A program made the position numbers and the translations under genes. Below the pieces are notes generated by a model. It did not search any database and was not told the DNA's origin. It saw nothing but the letters and a program-made list of their open reading frames with translations. Of a stretch of 15,230 nt of DNA, positions 5,903 through 14,535 are shown one piece after another. This DNA comes from an uncultured Solobacterium sp. (GTDB lineage Bacteria; Bacillota_I; Bacilli_A; Erysipelotrichales; Erysipelotrichaceae): contig CALISH010000134.1 in assembly GCA_938041275.1 (NCBI GenBank), forward strand, positions 1 through 15,230. Reading direction: 5' to 3'. The number at the start of each line of letters is the position of its first letter. The first letter of the stretch is position 1.

Positions 5903-6607
5903 ATGAAAGAATTAAACATTGAATTCATTCTAATGAACAACTACAGTGGTAAGGGTTCTACTACTGAAGAAGCTATTGAAGATTACAAAAAAGGTAAGAC
6001 TGAGTTTCTTACTTACCATGCAGATGATGGAAGAACTAACTTAGTTATAGCTAATCAATTACAATACTTATTTGTAACTGATCTTACTATCGAAGAAGTT
6101 AATAAGCAATTCTCTACATTATTAAAGCTATCTATCAATACAGTATTTGATGAAGTTGTCGAAATCACTTCCCCATACTTTGAAGTGGTTAATGATAAAC
6201 TAGTTGCATATGTATATGTAAATGGTAGATTTAGAATATTGATTACAGACACTTCTAATGTAACTAATATCGTAATGGAACCATATGCTGAAGATGCTAA
6301 CCCTATGGAATTAACTAATCCAGATTTCATTAAGAAAACTATGGCTGAGTTAATTGCTAGCACTGATAAGGCTCAAATCAATGAAGAGCTAGTGCAAGGT
6401 GTTATGGCTAGAGTTAGATATGGTTATAATGGTATTGTATTATTTGGAGACATGTTCTTCAATAATAGATATCAGCTAGATAGTAAAGAACTAGTAAACT
6501 TGTTTAAGAAAACTCTAATGGATATCGTTAATCCACCAGAAGAAGAACCAGTTGAAGAAAACGCAGATTCAGAGTATGATGTTATCGAGGCACCAAAGAA
6601 TGATTAA
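5903..6607 (+). CDS. Phage protein of unknown function with acidic tail
   Basis: This 234-residue protein is not one I recognise. It looks like a compact alpha/beta protein: strands such as LVIANQLQYLFVTDL and LVAYVYVNGRFRILITDT, then helices around 140-170 and 195-210. The last 25 residues are Glu/Pro/Asp-rich (PPEEEPVEENADSEY) and probably disordered. There is no Cys cluster, signal peptide or membrane helix. SD GGAGG lies directly after a 9-bp hairpin and 9 nt before the ATG. It stands alone between the block B terminator and a 199-bp gap. The N-terminal YSGKGSTTEEA is superficially P-loop-like but has the wrong pattern. Confidence 0.8.
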   Translation: MKELNIEFILMNNYSGKGSTTEEAIEDYKKGKTEFLTYHADDGRTNLVIANQLQYLFVTDLTIEEVNKQFSTLLKLSINTVFDEVVEITSPYFEVVNDKLVAYVYVNGRFRILITDTSNVTNIVMEPYAEDANPMELTNPDFIKKTMAELIASTDKAQINEELVQGVMARVRYGYNGIVLFGDMFFNNRYQLDSKELVNLFKKTLMDIVNPPEEEPVEENADSEYDVIEAPKND

Positions 6608-6657
6608 ACCTAAAGCAATTTATTTAGACAGTATCCCTGAAGACTAATACATTTTTA

Positions 6658-6690
6658 TAGCACACTGGGCACTTATAGCTCAGTGTGCTA
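6658..6690 (+). other. Strong 13-bp hairpin without a T-run
   Basis: TAGCACACTGGGC (6658-6670) pairs with GCTCAGTGTGCTA (6678-6690) with one G-U and a 7-nt loop. ACTACCCC follows rather than a T-run, so it is not a standard intrinsic terminator on this strand. It is GC-rich for the region and could be an RNA-processing site, a stability element, or an operator-like palindrome. Confidence 0.55.
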
Positions 6691-6737
6691 ACTACCCCTT
6701 GGAAATGACAGATGAACTTAATTTATAGATGTATATT

Positions 6738-6767
6738 ATAGCTGTGATATTGAACAGCTATTCTTTT
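6738..6767 (+). terminator. Weak terminator-like hairpin before block C
   Basis: ATAGCTGT (6738-6745) pairs perfectly with ACAGCTAT (6754-6761) around an 8-nt loop, followed by the broken T-run TCTTTT. The stem is AU-rich and the T-run imperfect, so termination would be partial. It lies 39 nt before the start of the large block C gene and may instead be an untranslated-leader hairpin. Confidence 0.35.
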
Positions 6768-6806
6768 GGCTGATGTTTTATTTTCCGTCAAGAAAGGAGA
6801 AAGTCT

Positions 6807-9800
6807 ATGGATAAGTTCAGTATTGATAGTTATTATATACCCCATGGACAGATGGGAATACAAACTATCACAAGAGAAGAGTATGAAGCCTCGCCTAGCA
6901 TGGATGAACAGTTCATATCCATTTCAAATTCAGAGGGTAATCCTCAAATGTTTAAAGAAGAAGCAAAAGGAGAAATTAAAATGTATTTTGATGCGTTGCG
7001 GACGCGCAACAGACAACAACAGGCACAAGTTACGCCTGTACAACAAGTACCTACACCAACTGTAGATACTACAAGCTTCCAATGTGAAGTTATCACCAAT
7101 AAGATTGAAGCTCTTAAAGCAAAGAATAGAGAGCTAATGAAACATGGAGAAAAGTATATACAAGAAACTTTTGATAATGCAGACAAGATTGAAGAGCTTA
7201 AGAAAGAACTTGCTGCACTTAAAGGTGAAGTATATAAATCAAAATCGATGTTCATCTCATTGGCAGGTGAGGCGAAAGAAGAAGAGGTGGTTATAGAACC
7301 ACCTAAACCTGCGGAACAACCACAACAAAAGGTGCAAGCTAATATTGCTAATCCAAGTAGCTTTACACCAGAAGAATTAACATTCATTAATGCGAATGCT
7401 GAAGCTTTCAATCAGTTGACTAATCAAATGCTTCAAATGCAAGCCCAAGGTCAACATGTACCATCTCTTGGTGAGATGATGAATGGTGGTCACCCAGTGC
7501 AACACCAACACAGTCAAAACTGTGGGTGTGGACATGATCACGTACAACAACCTATACAACCACAACCTATGCCACAGCAACAATGGCAACATCCGCAACC
7601 TGTAATGCAACAAACTCAAACAGTTCCAGCAGGCGTATGGTATGGTATGCAACAACAAGTACAGCAACCACAATGGCAACAGCCAGTACAACAAATGCAA
7701 ATGACTCAACCTCAAATGCAATATCAACAACCTATGCCACAACAACAAGCACCTCAACCTCAAGGAAGAATGTCTTGGTCTGATATGTCACAAATGGTAA
7801 ATCAAAGTATAGCAGATAAACAAATGCAAGATAGAGGCGTTGACCCTACAGTGCATTATGATTTCCAAGATGCTGTACCACTTTATAAAATCTATGAAGC
7901 CCAAGCACAACAAGATGCTATGATGGCTCAACAAATGCAAATGATGCAGCCACCACCACAAGTTGGTATCTCTCAAAATATGGCTATGGGTAATGCACCA
8001 AGATTTGATTTTGAAACAGCAGTGCCATTGAACTATGGGTTTAATAATCAACCACCGATGAGTGGTATGAATTCATTTATCCCACCAATGTCAACTTATT
8101 CTAAACCAGAAGTTGGTGGATGGCATAGACCATCTGGCCGTAATAGTACCCCAGAAGAGATTGCAGCTAGACGTGGTGTATCAGTAGAGTCTTTAAACAC
8201 TCCAACTGAAATGACATGGCAAGAAGCAGCTAAAGCTGAAGCATTAGCTTCTACACCAGTATTACTTAATAGACTACAACAACTAGCACACGAGAAAGGA
8301 TACAAGGATATCCAGACTCTAATTACAGCTGGTGAAGTTGATTTTGATGCTATGCTTGAACAAGTAGCTCAAGAAATGACAGACAAGGTGTATGATGAAC
8401 TAAAAAATATACCTAAAGATGACAGTCTACATTTAGCAGATATGCTCCCTGATGTATATGATGCTAAGAAATGGTTAGGTTTTGCTAACCGTCCAGAAGA
8501 AATTGAAAACGATATCCATATTAGAAATATGTATATCAATCGTCTTAATGATATGGTTTGCGGTATTCCTCATAATGTACCATGGAAACCAGAAAATACA
8601 TATGAAGACGTACTATCATTTCTAAATGCTTATCCAGATCGTGCTGATTTGGAACAAGAATTCGTATTGGAATTATACGAAGACCTATTATTATCCCGTG
8701 GTCAAGACCCTACTGAGGGTGTATTCCCACAACTCCCTAAAGGACAACGTATTATTAGTAGCCCACACCGTACATATTTCCATGGTGCTGGTTTACCTAA
8801 TATCACTTCTAATACTACATCTGCCGCTCAACAGCAATTAGGTATGCAATATCAAGGGCAGATGGTAAATGCACAAATGATGGCTTATGAAGATCAACGT
8901 CGTAATTGGGAATTGATGACTACTGTTGGTGGTCACCCATTAGCAGGTTATCCTGTAAACCCTAACTGGCAAGTTATGGTTACGCATAAAGACTCTAGTA
9001 GTCTTAATATCTTAGTGGACAAATTCTATGTTCCTGTATATGATGTAGGATACATGGAAGCTCCACCTAGTGATAAAGCTGTTGCAGATATGCTTAATAA
9101 TCCTAATCTTACTAAAGAGCAACGTGACTCTAAAGTTAAAGAAATCAATGATTATAAAGCAAAGTATGATGAATGGCTTAAACGCTATAACTGGGAGCAA
9201 AACAAACAAGCTTTGTTTGATAAGTTACAGTTATTAGTAGATAAACGCACTATCTACGTTAAGCAAGTAAACAGTGCAAGATATGACCAAGATACTTATA
9301 ATCTATTAATGGATAGTATCGGATCTTGTGACCGTGGTATTGCTAAGATGCAAGCAAACTTACCTACACCAAGACCAAATGATCCAGCTTGGTGTGATGA
9401 GCAAAACTTATTGTATGCTAACTATTTGATTGACCAATACAATCAACGTCGTGAAGAGTTTGAACGTCGTGCATTGCGTCGATCTTGGCAAGCTCGAGGT
9501 AATAGATTGGGATGGACATTCCCAATGGATGAAGTTAAAGCACAAGTACAGCAAAATGATATGCTTAGACATTTCATTCCTAATACTAATGTATTAACTC
9601 CGGCAGAAGCATATCTCTTCAATAAGGAATCTGCACGATTCGCCAAAGAAGAATATGAATCCAAACATGAGAACGCTCGTAAGTTCCATGAAGATAAAAT
9701 GGCTTGGTGGAAAAGTATGTGGGTTGCATCATATATGGTAACAAACCAAGTTAATGAAGAAGAAGCTTCTAAAGTATATGATGAAGAAGATCCATATGGT

Positions 9801-10616
9801 TTGATTCATCAATATATCTATGACCCAAGACTCCAAACAGAATCTTCAAGAAAGCTTCGTAAAATGGAAGATTGGGAATATCCTGATTGGGATATGTTAA
9901 CACAAAAACGTCGTATCGATTTCAATGAAAAAGAATTACGACTCTATAACTGGCGTATGAAGAACCAACGTTTCCGTGATGCGGTTATTCCTGTACGTCC
10001 AGCACCTGAATGGTCTGCATTCCAAAGTAGAAATGGCCAACCTATTATGATGAGCACTAACTTCTATCCATGGGCTACAGCATTCAGTAACTATAAAGCA
10101 ACTGGCGATAAAGAAGTCGATAATAAGAACTTCGAAGCTTGTATTGCTAGAGCAGAAATGCTAGAAAAAGCTCATCGTAGACCTACAGATTTGTCTGAGA
10201 ATGCTGGGTATTATAAACGTGCTCCATTCCAAGAAGCATTAAGTAGTTATAAACACAAGACTCGTATCGGTCAAGTATCTGACTTACTTGAAGAATATGA
10301 AGATGATGAGCAATTCAAAGATATGATGAATAATTATATCTATTTAGAAGAGACTGGCAAGCTAGCTGGATATGATTATAATAAAGATAGAGTCAACTTT
10401 GAGAACTCTATTCTAGAACAATTCCTAGCTATCGGTCAAGAATTACCTAAAGGGTCTTGTCTAAAAGATCCTGAATTTGATACTTACAATGGTAAATCTA
10501 TGGATTCCATTGCTAAGCATCAAGTTGAATTGAATATGCAAGCTAACGATGCAATCAAAGCATATCTATCTCCAGAATTAGGAGGCACATATGATAGTAG
10601 CAAGCACATTAGCTGA
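6807..10616 (+). CDS. Very large Gln/Pro/Met-rich phage protein, probably virion or assembly related
   Basis: 1269 residues, the biggest gene in the window. A coiled coil (about 95-145) precedes a low-complexity part. A His/Cys cluster at 229-245 (HPVQHQHSQNCGCGHDH) looks metal-binding. Residues 247-320 and 366-385 are packed with Gln, Pro and Met. Two related motifs follow: YDFQDAVPLYK (351-361) and FDFETAVPLNY (400-410). From about 430 to the end the protein is ordinary folded sequence rich in Trp, Tyr and charged helices, without a motif I can name. Large size, disordered Gln-rich linkers and neighbouring phage genes suggest a structural, baseplate or morphogenesis role, but that is inference. 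SD AAAGGAG precedes the ATG. Its last 26 bp overlap the next gene, which implies translational coupling. Confidence 0.8.
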   Translation: MDKFSIDSYYIPHGQMGIQTITREEYEASPSMDEQFISISNSEGNPQMFKEEAKGEIKMYFDALRTRNRQQQAQVTPVQQVPTPTVDTTSFQCEVITNKIEALKAKNRELMKHGEKYIQETFDNADKIEELKKELAALKGEVYKSKSMFISLAGEAKEEEVVIEPPKPAEQPQQKVQANIANPSSFTPEELTFINANAEAFNQLTNQMLQMQAQGQHVPSLGEMMNGGHPVQHQHSQNCGCGHDHVQQPIQPQPMPQQQWQHPQPVMQQTQTVPAGVWYGMQQQVQQPQWQQPVQQMQMTQPQMQYQQPMPQQQAPQPQGRMSWSDMSQMVNQSIADKQMQDRGVDPTVHYDFQDAVPLYKIYEAQAQQDAMMAQQMQMMQPPPQVGISQNMAMGNAPRFDFETAVPLNYGFNNQPPMSGMNSFIPPMSTYSKPEVGGWHRPSGRNSTPEEIAARRGVSVESLNTPTEMTWQEAAKAEALASTPVLLNRLQQLAHEKGYKDIQTLITAGEVDFDAMLEQVAQEMTDKVYDELKNIPKDDSLHLADMLPDVYDAKKWLGFANRPEEIENDIHIRNMYINRLNDMVCGIPHNVPWKPENTYEDVLSFLNAYPDRADLEQEFVLELYEDLLLSRGQDPTEGVFPQLPKGQRIISSPHRTYFHGAGLPNITSNTTSAAQQQLGMQYQGQMVNAQMMAYEDQRRNWELMTTVGGHPLAGYPVNPNWQVMVTHKDSSSLNILVDKFYVPVYDVGYMEAPPSDKAVADMLNNPNLTKEQRDSKVKEINDYKAKYDEWLKRYNWEQNKQALFDKLQLLVDKRTIYVKQVNSARYDQDTYNLLMDSIGSCDRGIAKMQANLPTPRPNDPAWCDEQNLLYANYLIDQYNQRREEFERRALRRSWQARGNRLGWTFPMDEVKAQVQQNDMLRHFIPNTNVLTPAEAYLFNKESARFAKEEYESKHENARKFHEDKMAWWKSMWVASYMVTNQVNEEEASKVYDEEDPYGLIHQYIYDPRLQTESSRKLRKMEDWEYPDWDMLTQKRRIDFNEKELRLYNWRMKNQRFRDAVIPVRPAPEWSAFQSRNGQPIMMSTNFYPWATAFSNYKATGDKEVDNKNFEACIARAEMLEKAHRRPTDLSENAGYYKRAPFQEALSSYKHKTRIGQVSDLLEEYEDDEQFKDMMNNYIYLEETGKLAGYDYNKDRVNFENSILEQFLAIGQELPKGSCLKDPEFDTYNGKSMDSIAKHQVELNMQANDAIKAYLSPELGGTYDSSKHIS
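7545..7766 (+). repeat. Low-complexity CAA/CAG-rich coding repeat (poly-Gln/Pro/Met)
   Basis: This stretch of the large gene is built from short degenerate CAA, CAG, CCA and ATG codon runs. The phrase encoding QPMPQQQ occurs twice (residues 253-259 and 308-314). Such tracts expand and contract by slippage and give flexible linkers. The third positions vary, so selection seems to act on composition more than on DNA sequence. Confidence 0.75.
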
Positions 10617-12378
10617 TGATGTAAGACTCAATCTGACAAATAGTAATGTAGACGTAAGAAAGATACATCTAGATGCGATGTATAGGTCATTAGCTTATAC
10701 TGTACCATTAGAGAGAGCTTTCGATGATCTACAAGGTCCTATGGTTGAGGACTTATTCGATGCAGAAACAATCAAATCAATTAAAATGACAGTTACTAAT
10801 CCTAAGATCAAATTCTTTAAAGATAAGTTTAGAATCTTAGCAGGAATACTAAACCCACTTGGTTATATATTAGCACATGCCGGTACTAACCGTGTAGTAT
10901 TCCAACCACAGTTTGATGATTCTTTCGTAGTTAAGATTGGTTTAGATATTGCTGGACGAACTAATAATCCGAATGAGATTGTTAACCAGAAATATCTTAA
11001 ACCATTCGTATGTAAGTGCTTTGATACCACGGATGATGGTGTTATAGGTACTTTCGAACGTGTAGTTCCTATAGAGAACTTAAACCAATTGTGGTCAGTA
11101 CGTGAAGATATCTTTGATATTATGCGTGCAATAACTAAAAGATTTATAATTGATGACTTTGGTACTGAGGCCTTTAAGAACTGGGGTGTTCGTAAAGGCT
11201 TTGGTCCTGTATTACTAGACTATGCTGATATGTATATTCTAGATAAAGATACGGCATATTGTCGTAAGCCTATAGACTGGCATAGCACTGCAGTATGTGG
11301 TGGTGAGCTAGGCTACACTCCTGGATATAATAAGATTATGTGTAAGAAGTGTGGTGGTATAGGTAAAGCCAAACAATATAAAGGCAAAGATAAACTATCT
11401 GTTTATGTACCATCTAGGGGGATTGACATGGGTGTAAGATGTACTATTAAAATTGGCGGTAAAACTGTATTCAGTACTGAAGAGGGTTTCACTAACCAAA
11501 TTAACGAAAGCAAAGAAGAATTTGTGGCTCCACATGAAGTAGTTCTTAATGATTATCGTCAAGCTATTGATGATATGAAAACCGAGACTGAAAAAGTTAG
11601 AGAGCACAATGATGAATACTTAAAGACTCTTCTTAAGCAAGAAGAAGAACGTAAAGCACATAAAGCTGAAGAAGAAAAGAAAAAGAATGATGCTAAGGTA
11701 CGCATCATTGTTACAGCTAATGGTGTAAAAGTAATTCATCCAGAAGAAAAGAAAGAACCAACTATTGAGCGACCAATCAAATTGGTTACTCATGATGGTA
11801 AACCAGTAAATGTAGTTGACACTACAAATGGTAAAATCTATGACTTTACTGAGCCTGTAGAATCTAAACACGAGGAAAACACTAAAGTAGTAGAGTCTAA
11901 AGAGGTTGAAAACAAGGAGACTAAAGAAGATATGAATTCTAAAATGTTAATGAATATGACAGACATCAAATACTTCAAACAAGTATTACAAGATCGAATC
12001 AATGACTTCATGAGTCAAATTGAAACTTATGCAGATAACGAGCTTAAAGACTTAGTTAAGAAATTAACAGCAATCGAAGGTAAGAGCGAAGAAAACAAAC
12101 CAATGTTGCTTACAGAAATCTTACCTGACTTCTTATGTATAGACCTTGAAAAAGATGGATTCAAAGAATTAGATGGTCCAGTAATGTATACTGTACGTGT
12201 AAACTCTTTGAAACTATATGAAACAATCAAAGAAGACATCGAACGTCTTATCAAAGATATTGATGCTGTACGTATTGAACGTGAAGCAGAGGCTCAAGAA
12301 TCCCGTGTAGTTGGTAATAAAACTGGCAAACACAAAAAAGTAAAATATGGTAATAAGAAGTTTGACGCAAACTTCTAG
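10591..12378 (+). CDS. Phage protein with possible kinase-like fold, zinc ribbon and coiled coil
   Basis: 595 residues. Residues 98-218 recall a protein-kinase-like fold: RVVFQPQFDDSFVVKIGLD (possible strand Lys115), Glu129 in NPNEIVNQKYL, a hinge-like FERVVPI (155-161), then DDFGTEAFKNWGVRKG with Asp188/189 and Asn197, and LLDYADMY with Asp210 as a DFG-like Asp. Four Cys follow (224, 236, 251, 254; VCGG...MCKKCGG), a probable zinc ribbon. Residues 320-370 are a Lys/Glu coiled coil, and the tail is basic. The FGPVLLDYADMY plus CGG...CxxCG arrangement recalls uncharacterised proteins of Bacillota myophages, from memory only. Activity is unproven, and no glycine loop is obvious. The ATG follows SD AGGAGG and overlaps the upstream gene by 26 bp. 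Confidence 0.75.
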   Translation: MIVASTLADDVRLNLTNSNVDVRKIHLDAMYRSLAYTVPLERAFDDLQGPMVEDLFDAETIKSIKMTVTNPKIKFFKDKFRILAGILNPLGYILAHAGTNRVVFQPQFDDSFVVKIGLDIAGRTNNPNEIVNQKYLKPFVCKCFDTTDDGVIGTFERVVPIENLNQLWSVREDIFDIMRAITKRFIIDDFGTEAFKNWGVRKGFGPVLLDYADMYILDKDTAYCRKPIDWHSTAVCGGELGYTPGYNKIMCKKCGGIGKAKQYKGKDKLSVYVPSRGIDMGVRCTIKIGGKTVFSTEEGFTNQINESKEEFVAPHEVVLNDYRQAIDDMKTETEKVREHNDEYLKTLLKQEEERKAHKAEEEKKKNDAKVRIIVTANGVKVIHPEEKKEPTIERPIKLVTHDGKPVNVVDTTNGKIYDFTEPVESKHEENTKVVESKEVENKETKEDMNSKMLMNMTDIKYFKQVLQDRINDFMSQIETYADNELKDLVKKLTAIEGKSEENKPMLLTEILPDFLCIDLEKDGFKELDGPVMYTVRVNSLKLYETIKEDIERLIKDIDAVRIEREAEAQESRVVGNKTGKHKKVKYGNKKFDANF

Positions 12379-12391
12379 TTAGGAGGTTTCA

Positions 12392-13120
12392 ATGAATTAT
12401 GCACCACAGGCTCCAAGTCCATTTATTATAACTAACTCTACTATTATGGTAGATAACTTATTAGCTAGTGGACGACCTTCGAGAGTCATTGCAATTACAG
12501 ATGAACCTATGGATGGTGGTGGGATATTAACTATCCCAGCCTATCTTCCGCCGTTTGAACTGGTAGCAGAATACTTGGATGCACAAGAACGCTACAATGG
12601 TAATGTAGCAGACCAAGTATTTAGAGACCAATATATGGCTTACTTGCAATCTAATAACACTGTCATTTTGAACAGTGCATTGCTTGTAGCCACAGGTTTA
12701 CTTACAGGTAAGCAAGTATTACTATATTTCCCTAAAGATGAATGGGATAGTTTCAATCTAATCCCTGAAGTCTTAATGGCATTCTTCCATGAGAAGATCC
12801 AAAGTAAAGTTCCGATTGAGAATATGAACTTAGGGTATTCTGATGATGCATATGCTATTTATCCTGATATTGGTGCTGGATTTGATGCATTGATTTGGTT
12901 ACAGCGAAGCAATAATATTTCCTATGAGAACTTTATTGCTTTATTCAGTAGAGCCCAAGCATCTCAAGCATTCATTCAAAATGTCTTATATAACCAACAA
13001 CCTATGCTTATGGCTAGATATGGTGATAGACTATCTTTTGAAGATGCTAATCGTATTGCTAAAGCAACGTATGAAGCATCACTACGTGGTACAAGGCCAT
13101 CTATGTTTGTAAGGAGCTAA
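12392..13120 (+). CDS. Phage protein of unknown function, related in part to its neighbour
   Basis: 242 residues, soluble, with no membrane segment or Cys. The central stretch KQVLLYFPKDEWDSFNLIPE and the following helix, VLMAFFHEKI (about 107-136), combine a buried strand, an acidic D.W motif and an amphipathic helix. The neighbouring protein has the same layout (residues 83-112). The C-terminal half is helical and Ala/Gln-rich (FSRAQASQAFIQNVLYNQQ). I cannot name the family, though strand-DDW-helix proteins are familiar from Bacillota myophages, from memory. The ATG lies 13 bp after the upstream stop with SD AGGAGG between. The next gene starts 4 bp after its stop, so this gene is in the middle of a tight operon. 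Confidence 0.75.
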   Translation: MNYAPQAPSPFIITNSTIMVDNLLASGRPSRVIAITDEPMDGGGILTIPAYLPPFELVAEYLDAQERYNGNVADQVFRDQYMAYLQSNNTVILNSALLVATGLLTGKQVLLYFPKDEWDSFNLIPEVLMAFFHEKIQSKVPIENMNLGYSDDAYAIYPDIGAGFDALIWLQRSNNISYENFIALFSRAQASQAFIQNVLYNQQPMLMARYGDRLSFEDANRIAKATYEASLRGTRPSMFVRS

Positions 13121-13124
13121 GATT

Positions 13125-13676
13125 ATGAAACTAATCTTTACAGACACAATCACTTCTAGATTATATGAAGATCTCTTTAAGTTAAAAGAAGATATTCATA
13201 TAACTAGATTAGAGTCTCTTGAAGGGGTAGCTGAGATTATATATGCATTACGTAATTATGATCCAGCTACAAAAGACTATGATTTTATGTTTGGCGATAG
13301 TGTAATGAATCAATCTCAAAAAGCTTTTAAAGAGTTATTTGAGATTGCTACATGTGTCATCAATAACAATACAGCTATCATAGTAGTTGATATGTATAAT
13401 GACTGGTTATACAATATCGCTGAAGTAATAGGAGACTTCTTTAAAGAAGAATGGGGTATCGAACCAATCTATATCCGAGATGTAACAGACCAAAAGCTGT
13501 TACAAGAATATGATTATTTCGAATCAGCGGAAAACTTAGACTTTCCTAGTATCAATCAATCGTCTGGTCTATACGCTCAAATATTACAACAAATAGCGGA
13601 GCATAAACCTCTAAGAGGTATGCCATCTACATATGGTGTACAAGTAAGGAGTATGTTTACTAATGAGCTTGTATGA
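13125..13676 (+). CDS. Phage protein of unknown function with strand-DW-helix motif
   Basis: 183 residues. An N-terminal strand (MKLIFTD) and helices precede the segment TAIIVVDMYNDWLYNIAEVI and GDFFKEEWGI (83-112). This matches the upstream protein in pattern: hydrophobic strand, acidic-x-Trp, amphipathic helix, FF.E. It suggests distant paralogy or a shared fold of alpha/beta type. The C-terminus looks disordered. There is no catalytic motif I can identify. The ATG is 9 nt after SD AAGGAG (which lies inside the previous gene), and the 3' end overlaps the next gene by 14 bp, so the three genes are probably translated together. Confidence 0.75.
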   Translation: MKLIFTDTITSRLYEDLFKLKEDIHITRLESLEGVAEIIYALRNYDPATKDYDFMFGDSVMNQSQKAFKELFEIATCVINNNTAIIVVDMYNDWLYNIAEVIGDFFKEEWGIEPIYIRDVTDQKLLQEYDYFESAENLDFPSINQSSGLYAQILQQIAEHKPLRGMPSTYGVQVRSMFTNELV

Positions 13677-14445
13677 TGAGGTATTAGCCAGACGAGACTA
13701 CGTATCAGATATAAGAATGGTAATCGATAGTAATATCGTGGAGTACGATATTGAGAAAGCCAATCTTAGTATTCTATATAAGTATGGAAAGATTGATGAT
13801 AAGACATATGATATGGTTTATCATATGGATAGATATAATAGACAATACTTTATGGGGAATTTCATACGAGACAACCATCTCAGTTCTACCTTAGCTGAGG
13901 GGATTAAGAAAGCCAAGTTAGCCTTTCTCGAAAAAAATGAAGTTCCCTTAGTATCCCTACTGGAGATACATAACGATGCCATATTTATCATAAATCCTAG
14001 TATATTATACCCAGAACTTGATGGCATAACATTCAAGGCAAAGTCTATATACTATGATTACTTAGAGCTAAATAATATGAGCATCTTCTTCACTAGAGAT
14101 ATGCTTATGACATATTTCGAAGTTAAGGGTATGCCTAATAGGGTTGTGGATTTACACATCCCATATCTATTGAAGTCTTTTGATAATATAATCAATATCT
14201 ATAAGAGAGATAAGCGTAATGCTATTAAACAGCTCCATGGATTATATAATGATTATATTGAACGTAAATTGGATATAGGATATTATAGGCCATTCAATAT
14301 ATTCTCTCAGTATGAGTTTAAAACTAATTGTAGTCAGTTTAATCTAGACTATGTACCTGAGCAATATAAGAATGCAATTGATATCTCATTCAATGAAAGA
14401 ATCTTAAGAGAGTTTCATTCATTACTTCTTCAAGATATATTATAA
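13663..14445 (+). CDS. Conserved-looking phage protein with IHNDAIFIINP motif
   Basis: 260 residues. Features in order: a helical N-terminus with LSILYKYGKIDDKTYDMVY (35-53) and YFMGNFIRDN (62-71), then EGIKKAKLAFLEKNEVP. The strand motif IHNDAIFIINP (102-112) follows, then KSIYYDYLELNNMSIFFT and YFEVKGM (151-157). This order recalls a protein found in Bacillota myophages (a KNDAIFVI-type motif), from memory only, with no known activity. The chosen ATG overlaps the previous stop by 14 bp. Its SD AAGGAG (13645-13650) is 12 nt away, slightly long, and no better in-frame start is seen. It is the last gene of block C, followed 8 bp later by a strong terminator. Confidence 0.75.
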   Translation: MSLYDEVLARRDYVSDIRMVIDSNIVEYDIEKANLSILYKYGKIDDKTYDMVYHMDRYNRQYFMGNFIRDNHLSSTLAEGIKKAKLAFLEKNEVPLVSLLEIHNDAIFIINPSILYPELDGITFKAKSIYYDYLELNNMSIFFTRDMLMTYFEVKGMPNRVVDLHIPYLLKSFDNIINIYKRDKRNAIKQLHGLYNDYIERKLDIGYYRPFNIFSQYEFKTNCSQFNLDYVPEQYKNAIDISFNERILREFHSLLLQDIL

Positions 14446-14453
14446 GATAAAAG

Positions 14454-14500
14454 ATATGCCCCATATAGGCAATGCCTATATGGGGTATATTATTTTTTTT
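14454..14500 (+). terminator. Strong rho-independent terminator ending block C
   Basis: The stem 14454-14470 pairs with 14474-14490 (core CCCCATATAGGC with GCCTATATGGGG, one G-U near the base) around an AAT loop, and TATTTTTTTT follows. It shares its core with the terminator at 5814. Confidence 0.95.
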
Positions 14501-14529
14501 GTAAAAGTTAATATTTACGATTGTATACT
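14499..14529 (+). promoter_or_regulatory. Promoter-like element of tandem unit 1
   Basis: A -10-like TATACT (14524-14529) lies 19 bp after a -35-like TTGTAA (14499-14504). The same two hexamers recur with the same 19-bp spacing in unit 2. The block running from TATACT into the leader is 28 bp long with one mismatch between copies. Sitting right after a strong terminator, it is the natural promoter of the small gene. A 17-bp spacer would be more usual, so a phage-specific sigma or activator is possible. Confidence 0.6.
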
Positions 14530-14535
14530 ATTATT

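Noticed and set aside
6658..6690. Calling the 13-bp hairpin a terminator
   Set aside because: No T-run follows on the + strand and none is available on the - strand; kept only as an unexplained hairpin.
6766..7065. ORF running into the start of the large Gln-rich gene in another frame
   Set aside because: TTG start, no SD, and overlaid by the 1269-residue gene, which has a good SD and natural protein composition.
7583..7783. Thr/Ser/Ala-rich ORF inside the Gln-rich tract
   Set aside because: It is the CAA/CAG repeat read in another frame, giving simple Ser/Thr/Asn/Ala runs; no SD.
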